Assembly (NCBI GenBank): GCA_036522155.1
Contig: DATDGI010000262.1
Coordinates: 1-23,904, forward strand
Origin: UBA9676 sp036522155
GTDB lineage: Bacteria; Actinomycetota; Actinomycetes; Streptosporangiales; Streptosporangiaceae
Reading direction: 5' to 3'
Length of the DNA stretch: 23,904 nt
Of the stretch, positions 14,276 to 21,535 are shown piece by piece. Within the stretch, counting starts at the first letter, position 1. Each line of letters begins with the position of its first letter. The notes beneath the pieces are model-generated. The model was not told the origin of the DNA. It worked only from the letters and a program-made list of their open reading frames with translations, and did no database searches. The position numbers and the translations under genes were made by a program.

Positions 14276-14635
14276 ATGCACACCGTGATCGCCGAACTGG
14301 AGCAGGCCCAGATCCGCTCCGATCTCCCGGATTTCCGTCCGGGAGACACACTCAAGGTGCATGTCCGGGTGGTGGAAGGCAGCCGCTCCAGGATCCAGAT
14401 CTTCCAGGGTGTCGTGATCCGGCGGCAGGGCGGCGGCGCGCGAGAGACCTTCACCGTTCGCAAGATCAGCTATGGCGTGGGCGTGGAGCGCACCTTCCCG
14501 GTGCACAGCCCATCCATCGACAAGATCGAGGTCGTCACCCGCGGCCGGGTGCGCCGGGCCAAGCTGTACTACCTGCGCTCGCTGCGCGGCAAGGCCGCCC
14601 GGATCCGGGAGCGCCGCGAGACGCCAGCGCGCTAA
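14276..14635 (+). CDS. rplS: 50S ribosomal protein L19
   Basis: L19 sits at the subunit interface. The 119-residue product has the family core DFRPGDTLKVHVRVVEG, RIQIFQGVVIRRQG, FTVRKISYGVGVERTFP and the basic C-terminus RAKLYYLRSLRGKAARI. ATG 14276 is preferred because GAGGA (14262-14266) is nine bases upstream and MHTVIAEL matches family N-termini. The in-frame ATG at 14267 abuts the Shine-Dalgarno, and a more upstream frame start would add residues that the family lacks. Confidence 0.96.
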   Translation: MHTVIAELEQAQIRSDLPDFRPGDTLKVHVRVVEGSRSRIQIFQGVVIRRQGGGARETFTVRKISYGVGVERTFPVHSPSIDKIEVVTRGRVRRAKLYYLRSLRGKAARIRERRETPAR

Positions 14636-14666
14636 CCGGCCTTCGCTGTTGTTACCGCTGCCGCCG

Positions 14667-15515
14667 ATGCCCGGCCACGGCGCGCGGCCCGGTTCCGCCG
14701 GGGAGCCTGGCCAGCCCGGCCGTCGCGCCTTCGTGCGGAGCGGGTTGCTGCTGCTCGCCTGCGCGGCGGTGTTCACCATCGTCACCAAGGCCTTCGTCGC
14801 ACAGGCCTTCCTGGTCCCGACGGCATCCATGGCCGACACGGTGCGCCCCGGCGACCGGGTCCTGGTCAACAAGCTCGTCTACCACTTCCGTGGAGTCGCC
14901 CGGGGGGACATCGTCGTGTTCAGCGGCAACGGCTCGTGGGGGCCGCCGCCGGGCCCGCTGGCCAGCCCGGTCGCCCGCTGGTACCGGGACGTGCTGGCCG
15001 CGGTGGGCCTGGCGAGCAACGGGACCGACTACATCAAGCGGGTGATCGGCCTGCCTGGAGACCGCGTGGCCTGCTGCGATGCCCGCGGCCGGATCACGGT
15101 CAACGGTGTCCCGCTGAACGAGGGCGGCTACCTGTACCCGGGGGAGCAGCCCTCTGACGAGCCCTTCCAGGTCACTGTCCCGCCCGGCCGGCTGTGGGTG
15201 ATGGGCGACAACCGGGCGGACTCCGCGGACTCCCGCGACCATCCGGGCGATCCGGGGGACGGCACGATTCCTGAGACCGCCGTGGTGGGCCGCGCCTTGG
15301 CCGTCATCTGGCCGCCGTCGCAGGTCAGGTCCCTGCCCATCCCCGCCACCTTCGCGCAGCCGGGGCTGGCTGCGCGCGTGGCCGGGGCGGCAGACCCGCG
15401 GTCCGCCGCGCACGTGGCCGGGACGCCCAGCCCCGTGCGCCGCGGGAACCAGCGGCCTGCTGGCGGTGACCCGGTCCGGCTCCCAGGCCACAGGGCGCCC
15501 GCTCGCCTCAGGTGA
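14667..15515 (+). CDS. lepB: Signal peptidase I, first copy
   Basis: Signal peptidase I removes signal peptides from exported proteins at the outer face of the membrane. The 282-residue product has a short Gly/Pro/Arg N-terminus and one membrane segment (about 24-44). The nucleophile is Ser54 (PTASMADT) and the general base Lys124 (YIKRVIGLPGDRV); the box MGDNRADSADSRDH lies at 179-192. After the catalytic core (~245) the tail is Pro/Arg-rich without a second hydrophobic segment. ATG 14667 has no evident Shine-Dalgarno; TTG 14649 is an in-frame alternative. It lies 31 bases after rplS, and a paralogue follows. Confidence 0.94.
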   Translation: MPGHGARPGSAGEPGQPGRRAFVRSGLLLLACAAVFTIVTKAFVAQAFLVPTASMADTVRPGDRVLVNKLVYHFRGVARGDIVVFSGNGSWGPPPGPLASPVARWYRDVLAAVGLASNGTDYIKRVIGLPGDRVACCDARGRITVNGVPLNEGGYLYPGEQPSDEPFQVTVPPGRLWVMGDNRADSADSRDHPGDPGDGTIPETAVVGRALAVIWPPSQVRSLPIPATFAQPGLAARVAGAADPRSAAHVAGTPSPVRRGNQRPAGGDPVRLPGHRAPARLR

Positions 15516-15570
15516 CAAGCGGACGGCCGGGCCCGGGGGTGTTGGCGTCGTCGCACCGGGCGCCCGGCGT

Positions 15571-15576
15571 TAGGCT
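15571..15576 (+). promoter_or_regulatory. Possible -10 of second lepB, leaderless
   Basis: TAGGCT fits TANNNT and ends exactly seven bases before ATG 15584. This supports that ATG over the upstream in-frame GTG at 15512, and an independent leaderless transcript for the second signal peptidase. A -35 with proper spacing is not obvious. Confidence 0.4.
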
Positions 15577-15583
15577 CGACACG

Positions 15584-16762
15584 ATGAACGAGGAGCGGGG
15601 CACCCGGGACGACCAGCGTGCCGAGGCGGGCCGGTCCAGCGCCCCGGGTGACGCCGCCGATCTGGACGGCCACCAGCCTGCGCCCCCCCGCGGGGGCAGG
15701 GGGGCAGCCCTGGCGAACGGGCCCGGCTCGGCCGGGCCAACTGCTGCCGGAGCCGGTTCCGCGGCGCCGGGTTCAGCGGGGCCCAGGCTGGGGGAAGAAG
15801 ACCAGGCTGGCACGGACGACGCCGAAGCCGGGCCGGGCAAGCGGCGCGATAAGGGCCGGGCCTGGTGGGTGGAACTGCCCATCCTGCTGGCCTTCGCGCT
15901 GGTGCTCGCCCTGCTCATCAAGACCTTCGTGGTCCAGGCGTTCTTCATCCCGTCCTCCTCCATGGAGAACACCCTGGAGATCGGCGACAAAGTCCTGGTC
16001 AACAAGCTGGTCTACGATTTCCGGCCCATTCACCGGGGCGACATCATCGTCTTCAACGGGAACGGTTCCTGGTATCCGGCCGCGAGCCAGACCCCGCCGC
16101 CGCTCACCCGGCTGTGGGACTCGATCACCGGCCTGTTCGGCACCGCCCCGGGCGTGCACGACCTGATCAAGCGGGTCATTGGGATCCCCGGCGATCATGT
16201 GGTCTGCTGCGACGCACAGGGCCGGGTCACCGTCAACGGCGTGCCGCTGAACGAGAAGTCCTACCTCTACCCCGGTAACCCGCCATCTGAGGTCAGGTTC
16301 AGCGTCACCGTGCCGCCGGGACGGCTGTGGGTGATGGGCGATCACCGGAACGTGTCCTGGGACTCGCGTGGCCACCAGCAGGATCCCGGTAACGGCTCGA
16401 TCCCCGAGGACAAGGTGGTGGGGCGGGCCTTCATGATCGTCGCCCCGGTCCACCGGTGGGGGGTGCTGTCCATCCCGGCGACCTTCGAGCAGCCGCGCCT
16501 GAACGAATCCGCCGCGGCGCTGGCCGGGGGCCGGGGTCTGGCGGCGGTCCCGGCGCCTGGCCCGTTCGGCCTGCCCGCCGTCGTGGCCGTCATGTCCGGC
16601 CCGCTGGCCCCGGTCGCGCCGCTGGGCCTGGGGCTGGCCGGCGCCTTCCCGCTCACCTGGCTCCAGTTCCGGCTGCGGCGGCGGCTGCTGCGCAGGTCCA
16701 CGCGATCAGGCCCGGCGCCCGCGCCGCGCCGGGGGTGGCCACGATGGCCGGGGCGCGAGTGA
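15584..16762 (+). CDS. lepB: Signal peptidase I, second copy with long N- and C-terminal extensions
   Basis: This paralogue has 392 residues from ATG 15584. An N-terminal cytosolic Gly/Ala/Pro and acidic region (~1-90) precedes a membrane segment at ~95-112. Catalytic Ser126 (PSSSMENT) and Lys196 (LIKRVIGIPGDHV) are present. The box normally MGDNR..S.DSR reads MGDHRNVSWDSR (251-262), with His for Asn. After the core, a second hydrophobic stretch (~325-360, GLPAVVAVMSGPLAPVAPLG and on) is followed by an Arg-rich end, which suggests a C-terminal membrane anchor absent from the first copy. Core motifs match the first copy closely, so they arose by duplication. rnhB follows after four bases. Confidence 0.94.
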   Translation: MNEERGTRDDQRAEAGRSSAPGDAADLDGHQPAPPRGGRGAALANGPGSAGPTAAGAGSAAPGSAGPRLGEEDQAGTDDAEAGPGKRRDKGRAWWVELPILLAFALVLALLIKTFVVQAFFIPSSSMENTLEIGDKVLVNKLVYDFRPIHRGDIIVFNGNGSWYPAASQTPPPLTRLWDSITGLFGTAPGVHDLIKRVIGIPGDHVVCCDAQGRVTVNGVPLNEKSYLYPGNPPSEVRFSVTVPPGRLWVMGDHRNVSWDSRGHQQDPGNGSIPEDKVVGRAFMIVAPVHRWGVLSIPATFEQPRLNESAAALAGGRGLAAVPAPGPFGLPAVVAVMSGPLAPVAPLGLGLAGAFPLTWLQFRLRRRLLRRSTRSGPAPAPRRGWPRWPGRE

Positions 16763-16766
16763 CGCC

Positions 16767-17447
16767 ATGCTGGAGCCCCTCATCCGGCATCCGGGCTACA
16801 CCCCCCGGCGGGCGGCAGGCCTGTCCGGTTACGAGCGCGTGCTGGCCCGGGCTGGGTTCACCCAGGTCGCCGGGATCGACGAGGCCGGCCGGGGTGCCTG
16901 CGCCGGGCCGCTGGTAGTCGCCGCCGTCACCCTGGATCCGCGCCGCCGGTCGGGTCTCGGCGGGATCGCGGATTCCAAGTCGCTGACGGCGGCCGCCCGG
17001 GAAAAGGCCTACCAGGACGTGCTGGCGCTGGCCCTGGCCTGGCACGTGGTGGTCATCCCGCCGGGTGAGATCGACCGGACCGGGCTGCACGTCTGCAATG
17101 TGGCCGGCATGCGCCGGGCGCTGGCGGGCCTGTCCCCGCAGCCGCAGTACGTGCTCACCGACGGGTTCCCGGTGCGTGGGCTGGGGGTGCCCGCGCTCGC
17201 CATGTGGAAGGGGGACGAGGTGGCCGCCTGCGTGGCGGCCGCGTCGGTGGTCGCCAAGGTCACCAGGGACCGGCTGATGCGGGACCTGCATGCGCGGTAC
17301 CCCGTCTACGGATTCGCCCGGCACAAGGGCTACTCCACCAAGGGCCATATGCGGGCACTCGACGCCTATGGGCCATGCCCGGAGCACCGGCGGTCGTTCG
17401 CGAATGTGGGTGTCGTGGCCCGCGATCAGCCCGGGCCGGAGAATTGA
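16767..17447 (+). CDS. rnhB: Ribonuclease HII
   Basis: RNase HII cuts RNA in RNA-DNA hybrids and removes single ribonucleotides from DNA. The 226-residue product has the catalytic GIDEAGRG motif with Asp38-Glu39, further acidic residues in TDGF (Asp132) and KGDE (Asp150), and the conserved AAASVVAKVTRDR and YGFARHKGYSTKGH stretches. ATG 16767 lies four bases after the lepB stop, so it probably shares that transcript. The order lepB-rnhB-DUF2469-yraN is standard for actinobacteria. Confidence 0.96.
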   Translation: MLEPLIRHPGYTPRRAAGLSGYERVLARAGFTQVAGIDEAGRGACAGPLVVAAVTLDPRRRSGLGGIADSKSLTAAAREKAYQDVLALALAWHVVVIPPGEIDRTGLHVCNVAGMRRALAGLSPQPQYVLTDGFPVRGLGVPALAMWKGDEVAACVAAASVVAKVTRDRLMRDLHARYPVYGFARHKGYSTKGHMRALDAYGPCPEHRRSFANVGVVARDQPGPEN

Positions 17448-17506
17448 CCTATGGTTGATCTCATCCGGGCCGAAGCTCCCGTCGCTGCCTGATCGGAGGG
17501 GTGACC

Positions 17507-17821
17507 ATGAGCGCGGAGGACCTTGAGAAGTACGAGACCGAGATGGAGCTGCAGCTCTATCGCGAGTACCGGGACGTCGTGAAGCTGTTCACCCACGTGG
17601 TGGAGACCGAGCGCCGGTTCTACCTGACCAATCAGGTCGAGCTGAACGTCCGTACGGCCGACAACGGCGAGGTCTTCTTCGAGGTCACCATGCAGGACGC
17701 CTGGGTCTGGGACATGTACCGGCCCGCCCGTTTCGTTAAGAATGTCAGGGTTGTCACGTTCAAGGACGTGAACGTGGAGGAACTGGCCCAGAGCGACCTG
17801 GAACTGCCGGATCCCGAGTAG
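17507..17821 (+). CDS. DUF2469 family protein
   Basis: This is a 104-residue acidic protein, highly conserved in actinobacteria between rnhB and yraN and of unknown function. Recognisable stretches are SAEDLEKYETEMELQLYREYRDVV, FTHVVETERRFYLTNQVEL and DAWVWDMYRPARFVKNVRVVTFKDVNVEEL. There are no signal peptide or membrane segments. ATG 17507 is chosen over GTG 17501 because GGAGGG (17495-17500) is six bases upstream. No function should be inferred from position alone. Confidence 0.95.
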   Translation: MSAEDLEKYETEMELQLYREYRDVVKLFTHVVETERRFYLTNQVELNVRTADNGEVFFEVTMQDAWVWDMYRPARFVKNVRVVTFKDVNVEELAQSDLELPDPE

Positions 17822-17855
17822 CACGGCGGGCTTGACCTTGGCTTTGACCCGGCAT

Positions 17856-17893
17856 GAGGCGGAGATAAGGCTTAGGCGCCTACTCGCCGCCTC
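17856..17893 (+). terminator. Hairpin after the DUF2469 gene
   Basis: GAGGCGG (17856-17862) pairs with CCGCCTC (17887-17893), and the perfect palindrome TAGGCGCCTA (17873-17882) lies inside. This compound stem is 35 bases after the DUF2469 stop and could end the lepB-rnhB-DUF2469 transcript. There is no T tract, as is common in actinobacteria. Confidence 0.45.
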
Positions 17894-17958
17894 GCCGGAT
17901 GTGAGCCTGATCCCGGAGCGGCGAATCTAAGCACCTAGGACCGACAAACCGGGTTCGC

Positions 17959-17997
17959 CTATCCACAGCGAGCACAGATCCGTCCGGTCTATCCACA
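17959..17997 (+). promoter_or_regulatory. Pair of DnaA-box-like sequences before yraN-comM-dprA
   Basis: CTATCCACA occurs at 17959-17967 and again at 17989-17997 in the same orientation, 30 bases apart, about three helical turns. It differs from the E. coli DnaA box TTATCCACA in the first base. The pair lies 65-100 bases before the yraN start. Regulation of the DNA-uptake genes by DnaA is an inference; the repeat itself is plain. Confidence 0.5.
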
Positions 17998-18061
17998 GCC
18001 ATGCAACTGACCCGTGCGGGTGCCCGTGTCCTGCGCCACCGTGGCTGCGGAGGTGATGGCC

Positions 18062-18418
18062 GTGAATGCTAAGGACACCCTGGGCCGGAACGGTGAACAG
18101 GCCGCGGCGGAGTATCTGGAACGGGCCGGCTTACGGATCCTTGACCGCAACTGGCGCTGTGCCGAGGGCGAACTCGACATCGTGGCCGCGGAGCGCCGGG
18201 TGCTGGTCATCTGTGAAGTCAAGACCCGTTCCGGTAAGCAGTTCGGTTCCCCGCTTGAGGCGATCACCCGGACCAAGCGGGCGCGGCTGCGGCGGCTCGC
18301 CGTCCGCTGGCTCGTCGCTCATGGCGTGCTCTTCGACGAGGTGCGCATCGATGTGATCGGACTGGTCCGCGACCGGCCCGACGGCTACCAGATCGAGCAC
18401 GTGCGGGGGGTGGGGTAG
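18062..18418 (+). CDS. YraN family protein (UPF0102), nuclease-like fold
   Basis: This is a 118-residue protein of the YraN/UPF0102 family, with a predicted PD-(D/E)XK-like fold. The signature is visible as GELDIVAAERRVLVICEVKTR (Glu and Asp of GELD, Glu-x-Lys of EVK), preceded by LGRNGEQAAAEYL and followed by the basic helix RTKRARLRRLAVRWL. The cellular role is not established; it sits with comM and dprA in many bacteria. GTG 18062 is chosen because GGAGG (18049-18053) is eight bases upstream and family N-termini fit VNAKDTLGRNGE; the ATG at 18056 would be too close to the Shine-Dalgarno. comM begins at the base after its TAG. Confidence 0.94.
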   Translation: MNAKDTLGRNGEQAAAEYLERAGLRILDRNWRCAEGELDIVAAERRVLVICEVKTRSGKQFGSPLEAITRTKRARLRRLAVRWLVAHGVLFDEVRIDVIGLVRDRPDGYQIEHVRGVG

Positions 18419-20080
18419 GTGCCGGTTGCGCGCACTCATTCCATCGCGCTGGTCGGCGTGCAGGGCCACCCGGTTGAGATCGAGACCGACATTGAGAACG
18501 GCCTGCCGGGACTGCTGCTGGTGGGCCTGCCCGACACGGCGTTGCGGGAGGCGCGGGATCGGATCCGGGCGGCGGTCATCAACAGCGGGGAGCAGTGGCC
18601 CCAGCGGCGGATCACGGTCGGGCTTTCCCCGGCCAGCCTGCCGAAACGGGGCAGCGGCTTTGACGTTGGCATCGCCATCTCCATCATGGCGGCCGCGGGG
18701 ACCGTGCCCGCGGCCGCCATCGACGGCATCAACTTCCTCGGCGAACTCGGTCTTGACGGACGGCTGCGGCCGGTGCTCGGTGTGCTCCCGGCCGTGGCAG
18801 GCGCGGCGGCCGCCGGGTTCGGCCAGGTCGCGGTCCCGCAGGTCTGCGCGGACGAGGCGAGCCTGGTACCGGGGCTGCGGGTGGTGGGCGCGCCCAGCCT
18901 GAAGGCGCTGCTGGCCTGGCTGCGAGGGGATCGGGAGTCCGGGCGGGCGGTTACGGCGTGGGACTCCGGTGATGGCTTCGGGCCGTTCGCCTGCGGTGGC
19001 CCGGCCGTCGGCGCCGGGCCGTCCGGTGCTGCTGGCTCATCTGCCGGCGTGGGCCTGTCCGCCTGTCGCCGCACGTCAACCGGTGCCCACCCCTCGGCCG
19101 GCACCGGACGCGCGGGCGGCCGTCCGGATCTTGCCGACGTCCTCGGGCAGCCAGTGGCGCGCCGGGCCGCCGAAATCTCGGCCGCTGGCGGCCATCACCT
19201 CTGCCTGCTCGGACCACCGGGCGCAGGCAAGACCATGCTTGCCGAACGGCTGCCGACCATCATGCCCGCGCTGGACCGCGCCGCCGCGCTGGAGGTCACG
19301 GCCATCCATTCGATAGCTGGCACCCTGCCATCCGGCCGCCCGCTGCTGACCGAACCGCCGTTCTGCGCACCCCATCACACCGCGACCAAGGCGGCCATCG
19401 TCGGCGGGGGAAGTGGCATCATCCGGCCCGGGGCGGCATCACTGGCGCACCGCGGCTGCCTGTTCCTCGACGAGGCGCCGGAATTCGATCGGGACGTTCT
19501 GGACGCCTTGCGGCAGCCACTGGAGTCGGGGGAGGTGGTGGTGGCCCGGTCGGGCCTAACTGCCCGGTTCCCGGCGAGGTTCACGCTGGTGCTGGCAGCC
19601 AACCCATGCCCGTGTGCCAAGGGCCCGAGCGCCGGAGCGGGCTGTACCTGCACACCGACGCAACGGCGGCGCTATCTGGCCCGGCTTTCCGGCCCGTTAC
19701 TGGACCGTGTCGACGTCAAGGTGGAGTTCCTGCCCGTGAGCCGGGCCGAACTCCTCGATGACCGCGGCTTCACCGAGCCCAGCTCGGTGGTCGCGGCCCG
19801 GGTCGAGGAAGCAAGGCAGCGGGCCGCGACCCGGCTGAAGCACACCCCGTGGCGGCTCAACGCCGAGATTCCCGGCAGCGAACTGCGCCGGGCCTTCGCG
19901 CCCAGCCCAGGTGCGCTCAGCCCGGTGGAACGCGCCATGGATCTGGGTGAGATCAGCGCCCGCGGGGTCGATCGCGTGATCCGGGTGGCCTGGACCCTGG
20001 CCGACCTCGCGGGCGTGGCCCGGCCCACGATCGACGAGACCAGCTATGCCCTCGGCCTGTGGCTGGGGGTAAGCCGGTGA
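18419..20080 (+). CDS. comM: ComM/YifB AAA+ Mg-chelatase-like ATPase
   Basis: ComM is a hexameric helicase that promotes branch migration during natural transformation in species where it was studied. The 553-residue product has the N-terminal Lon-protease-like/ChlI domain (SIALVGVQGHPVEIETDI, LPDTALREARDRIRAA), a linker, and the AAA+ core. Walker A is GPPGAGKT (265-272) and Walker B LFLDEAPEF (348-356). Four cysteines, 397, 399, 409 and 411, form a probable zinc site (NPCPCAKG..GCTCTP). The linker (~180-235) is Gly/Ala/Ser-rich and longer than usual. GTG 18419 follows the yraN stop directly, and the stop overlaps the dprA start. Confidence 0.96.
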   Translation: MPVARTHSIALVGVQGHPVEIETDIENGLPGLLLVGLPDTALREARDRIRAAVINSGEQWPQRRITVGLSPASLPKRGSGFDVGIAISIMAAAGTVPAAAIDGINFLGELGLDGRLRPVLGVLPAVAGAAAAGFGQVAVPQVCADEASLVPGLRVVGAPSLKALLAWLRGDRESGRAVTAWDSGDGFGPFACGGPAVGAGPSGAAGSSAGVGLSACRRTSTGAHPSAGTGRAGGRPDLADVLGQPVARRAAEISAAGGHHLCLLGPPGAGKTMLAERLPTIMPALDRAAALEVTAIHSIAGTLPSGRPLLTEPPFCAPHHTATKAAIVGGGSGIIRPGAASLAHRGCLFLDEAPEFDRDVLDALRQPLESGEVVVARSGLTARFPARFTLVLAANPCPCAKGPSAGAGCTCTPTQRRRYLARLSGPLLDRVDVKVEFLPVSRAELLDDRGFTEPSSVVAARVEEARQRAATRLKHTPWRLNAEIPGSELRRAFAPSPGALSPVERAMDLGEISARGVDRVIRVAWTLADLAGVARPTIDETSYALGLWLGVSR

Positions 20081-21402
20081 GCGGGGTGACCGAGGCCGAA
20101 CGGCTGGCCCGCGCCGCCCTCACCTGCCTGGCTGAGCCCGGTGATCCGGTCATGGGAGCGCTGCTGCGCCGGTGCGCCCCGGCCGAGATCGTGGCCGCCC
20201 TCATCGAGAGGCGCCTGCCCGAGCCGGACGCTGGTGAGCACCGCGCGACCCCACCAGGCGCCGCCATGCAGGCGGGTGTCACCATCGGGTCGGATGCCGT
20301 CATCAGCGCGAACGGCATCGCCTCGCCGGATGGCCCAGCCACACCGGATGGCCCAGCCACACCGGATGGCCCAGGCACACTGGACGGACTGGGCGATCCC
20401 GGCGCACTGGGCCGGGCCCTGCGCCGGTGGTCGGCCCGGCTGGGTGAGGTGCCGGATGCGCCGGCCGTGGACGCCTGGTGCCGGGCCGGCATCCGGCTGG
20501 CTTGCCCAGGAGATCCGGAGTGGCCGAGCCAGCTCGACGTGCTCGGCGACGCCCGTCCGTGGGGGTTGTGGGCCCGGGGCAGCGCGGACTTGCGCTATGG
20601 CTGCCTGCGCTCGGTGTCGATCGTTGGCACCCGGTCGGCGAGCGCCTATGGCTCCCATGTCGCCACGGAAATGGCGATGACCCTGGCCGAGCGGGGCTGG
20701 ACGGTCGTCTCTGGCGGGGCGTTCGGCATCGACGGCCGTGCGCACCAAGGGGCGATATCTGGCGGCGGCCTCACCATCGCCGTCCTTGCCTGCGGCGTGG
20801 ATATCGACTATCCACAGGGCCACCACGAGCTGTTCCGCTCCATCCGCACCGACGGGGTCACCGTCAGCGAGTGGCCACCCGGTCGGCTGCCTACCCGGCC
20901 CGGATTCCTGGTCCGCAACCGCGTGATCGCTGCCCTCAGCCGGGGCACGGTCGTGGTTGAGGCAGGGGAACGGAGCGGGGCGCTCAGCACGGCCAGGCAT
21001 GCACGTGACCAGAACCGGCCGCTGATGGCGGTGCCGGGCCCGGTCACCTCGATCCTGTCGGCCGGCTGTCACGCCATCATGCGGAACTGGGGAGCGGTCT
21101 GCGTCACCGGTGCCCAGGATGTCATCGAACTGCTGGCCTTCCCCGGTGACGACCTGCCGGACCGGCCCAGCGGCCCGGTCCTGCCCCGGGACCTGCTCGA
21201 TCCGGTGACCCGCCAGGTGCTGGAAGCGGTGCCGGCCCGGACCGGGCGCGGCCCGGCCCGGATCGCGGTGGCGGCTGGGGTCGGCTTCGACACCGTCATG
21301 AGGTGCCTGGGCGCTCTTGCGGCCGCCGGGTTCGTCGAGCGCTGCGACCGGGGCTGGCGTATACGCCGCAGGCAGGCGAGCGGCGGGCAGGTCAGTGGCT
21401 GA
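20077..21402 (+). CDS. dprA: DNA-processing protein DprA
   Basis: DprA loads RecA onto incoming single-stranded DNA during transformation and occurs in many non-competent bacteria too. From GTG 20077 (overlapping the comM stop as GTGA, with GGGGGTAAG upstream) it has 441 residues. An N-terminal helical region contains a low-complexity insertion (~60-115, three copies of an 18-base repeat giving TPDGPA units). The Rossmann core shows SIVGTRSASAYG, VVSGGAFGIDGRAHQGAI, TIAVLACGVDIDYPQGH, FLVRNRVIAALSRGTVVVEAGERSGALSTARHA and VPGPVTS. The C-terminal winged helix follows (ILLDP-type region with AVAAGVGFDTVMRCLGALAAAGFVE). A start at 20059 is possible but not supported. Confidence 0.95.
   Translation: MSGVTEAERLARAALTCLAEPGDPVMGALLRRCAPAEIVAALIERRLPEPDAGEHRATPPGAAMQAGVTIGSDAVISANGIASPDGPATPDGPATPDGPGTLDGLGDPGALGRALRRWSARLGEVPDAPAVDAWCRAGIRLACPGDPEWPSQLDVLGDARPWGLWARGSADLRYGCLRSVSIVGTRSASAYGSHVATEMAMTLAERGWTVVSGGAFGIDGRAHQGAISGGGLTIAVLACGVDIDYPQGHHELFRSIRTDGVTVSEWPPGRLPTRPGFLVRNRVIAALSRGTVVVEAGERSGALSTARHARDQNRPLMAVPGPVTSILSAGCHAIMRNWGAVCVTGAQDVIELLAFPGDDLPDRPSGPVLPRDLLDPVTRQVLEAVPARTGRGPARIAVAAGVGFDTVMRCLGALAAAGFVERCDRGWRIRRRQASGGQVSG
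20326..20379 (+). repeat. Three 18-bp tandem repeats inside dprA
   Basis: CCGGATGGCCCAGCCACA occurs at 20326-20343 and 20344-20361, with one change at 20362-20379, then decays (CTGGACGG). The period is six codons, so the reading frame survives, encoding PDGPAT units in the DprA N-terminal insertion. Confidence 0.9.
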
Positions 21403-21535
21403 CCGGCACAGGTCCCGTCGGCCAACCCCGAGCCGGCCAGCGGCCCACAACCCAGTCACGCGTGGGCCGGGACACGAGCGCAGCGCACCCCCCGGCTTGC
21501 CGCAGCCGCGGTACCGGGTGCCGCACACTGGGTCC

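Noticed and set aside
17945..17970. tRNA T-arm-like GGGTTCGCC
   Set aside because: No matching acceptor, D or anticodon stems surround it.
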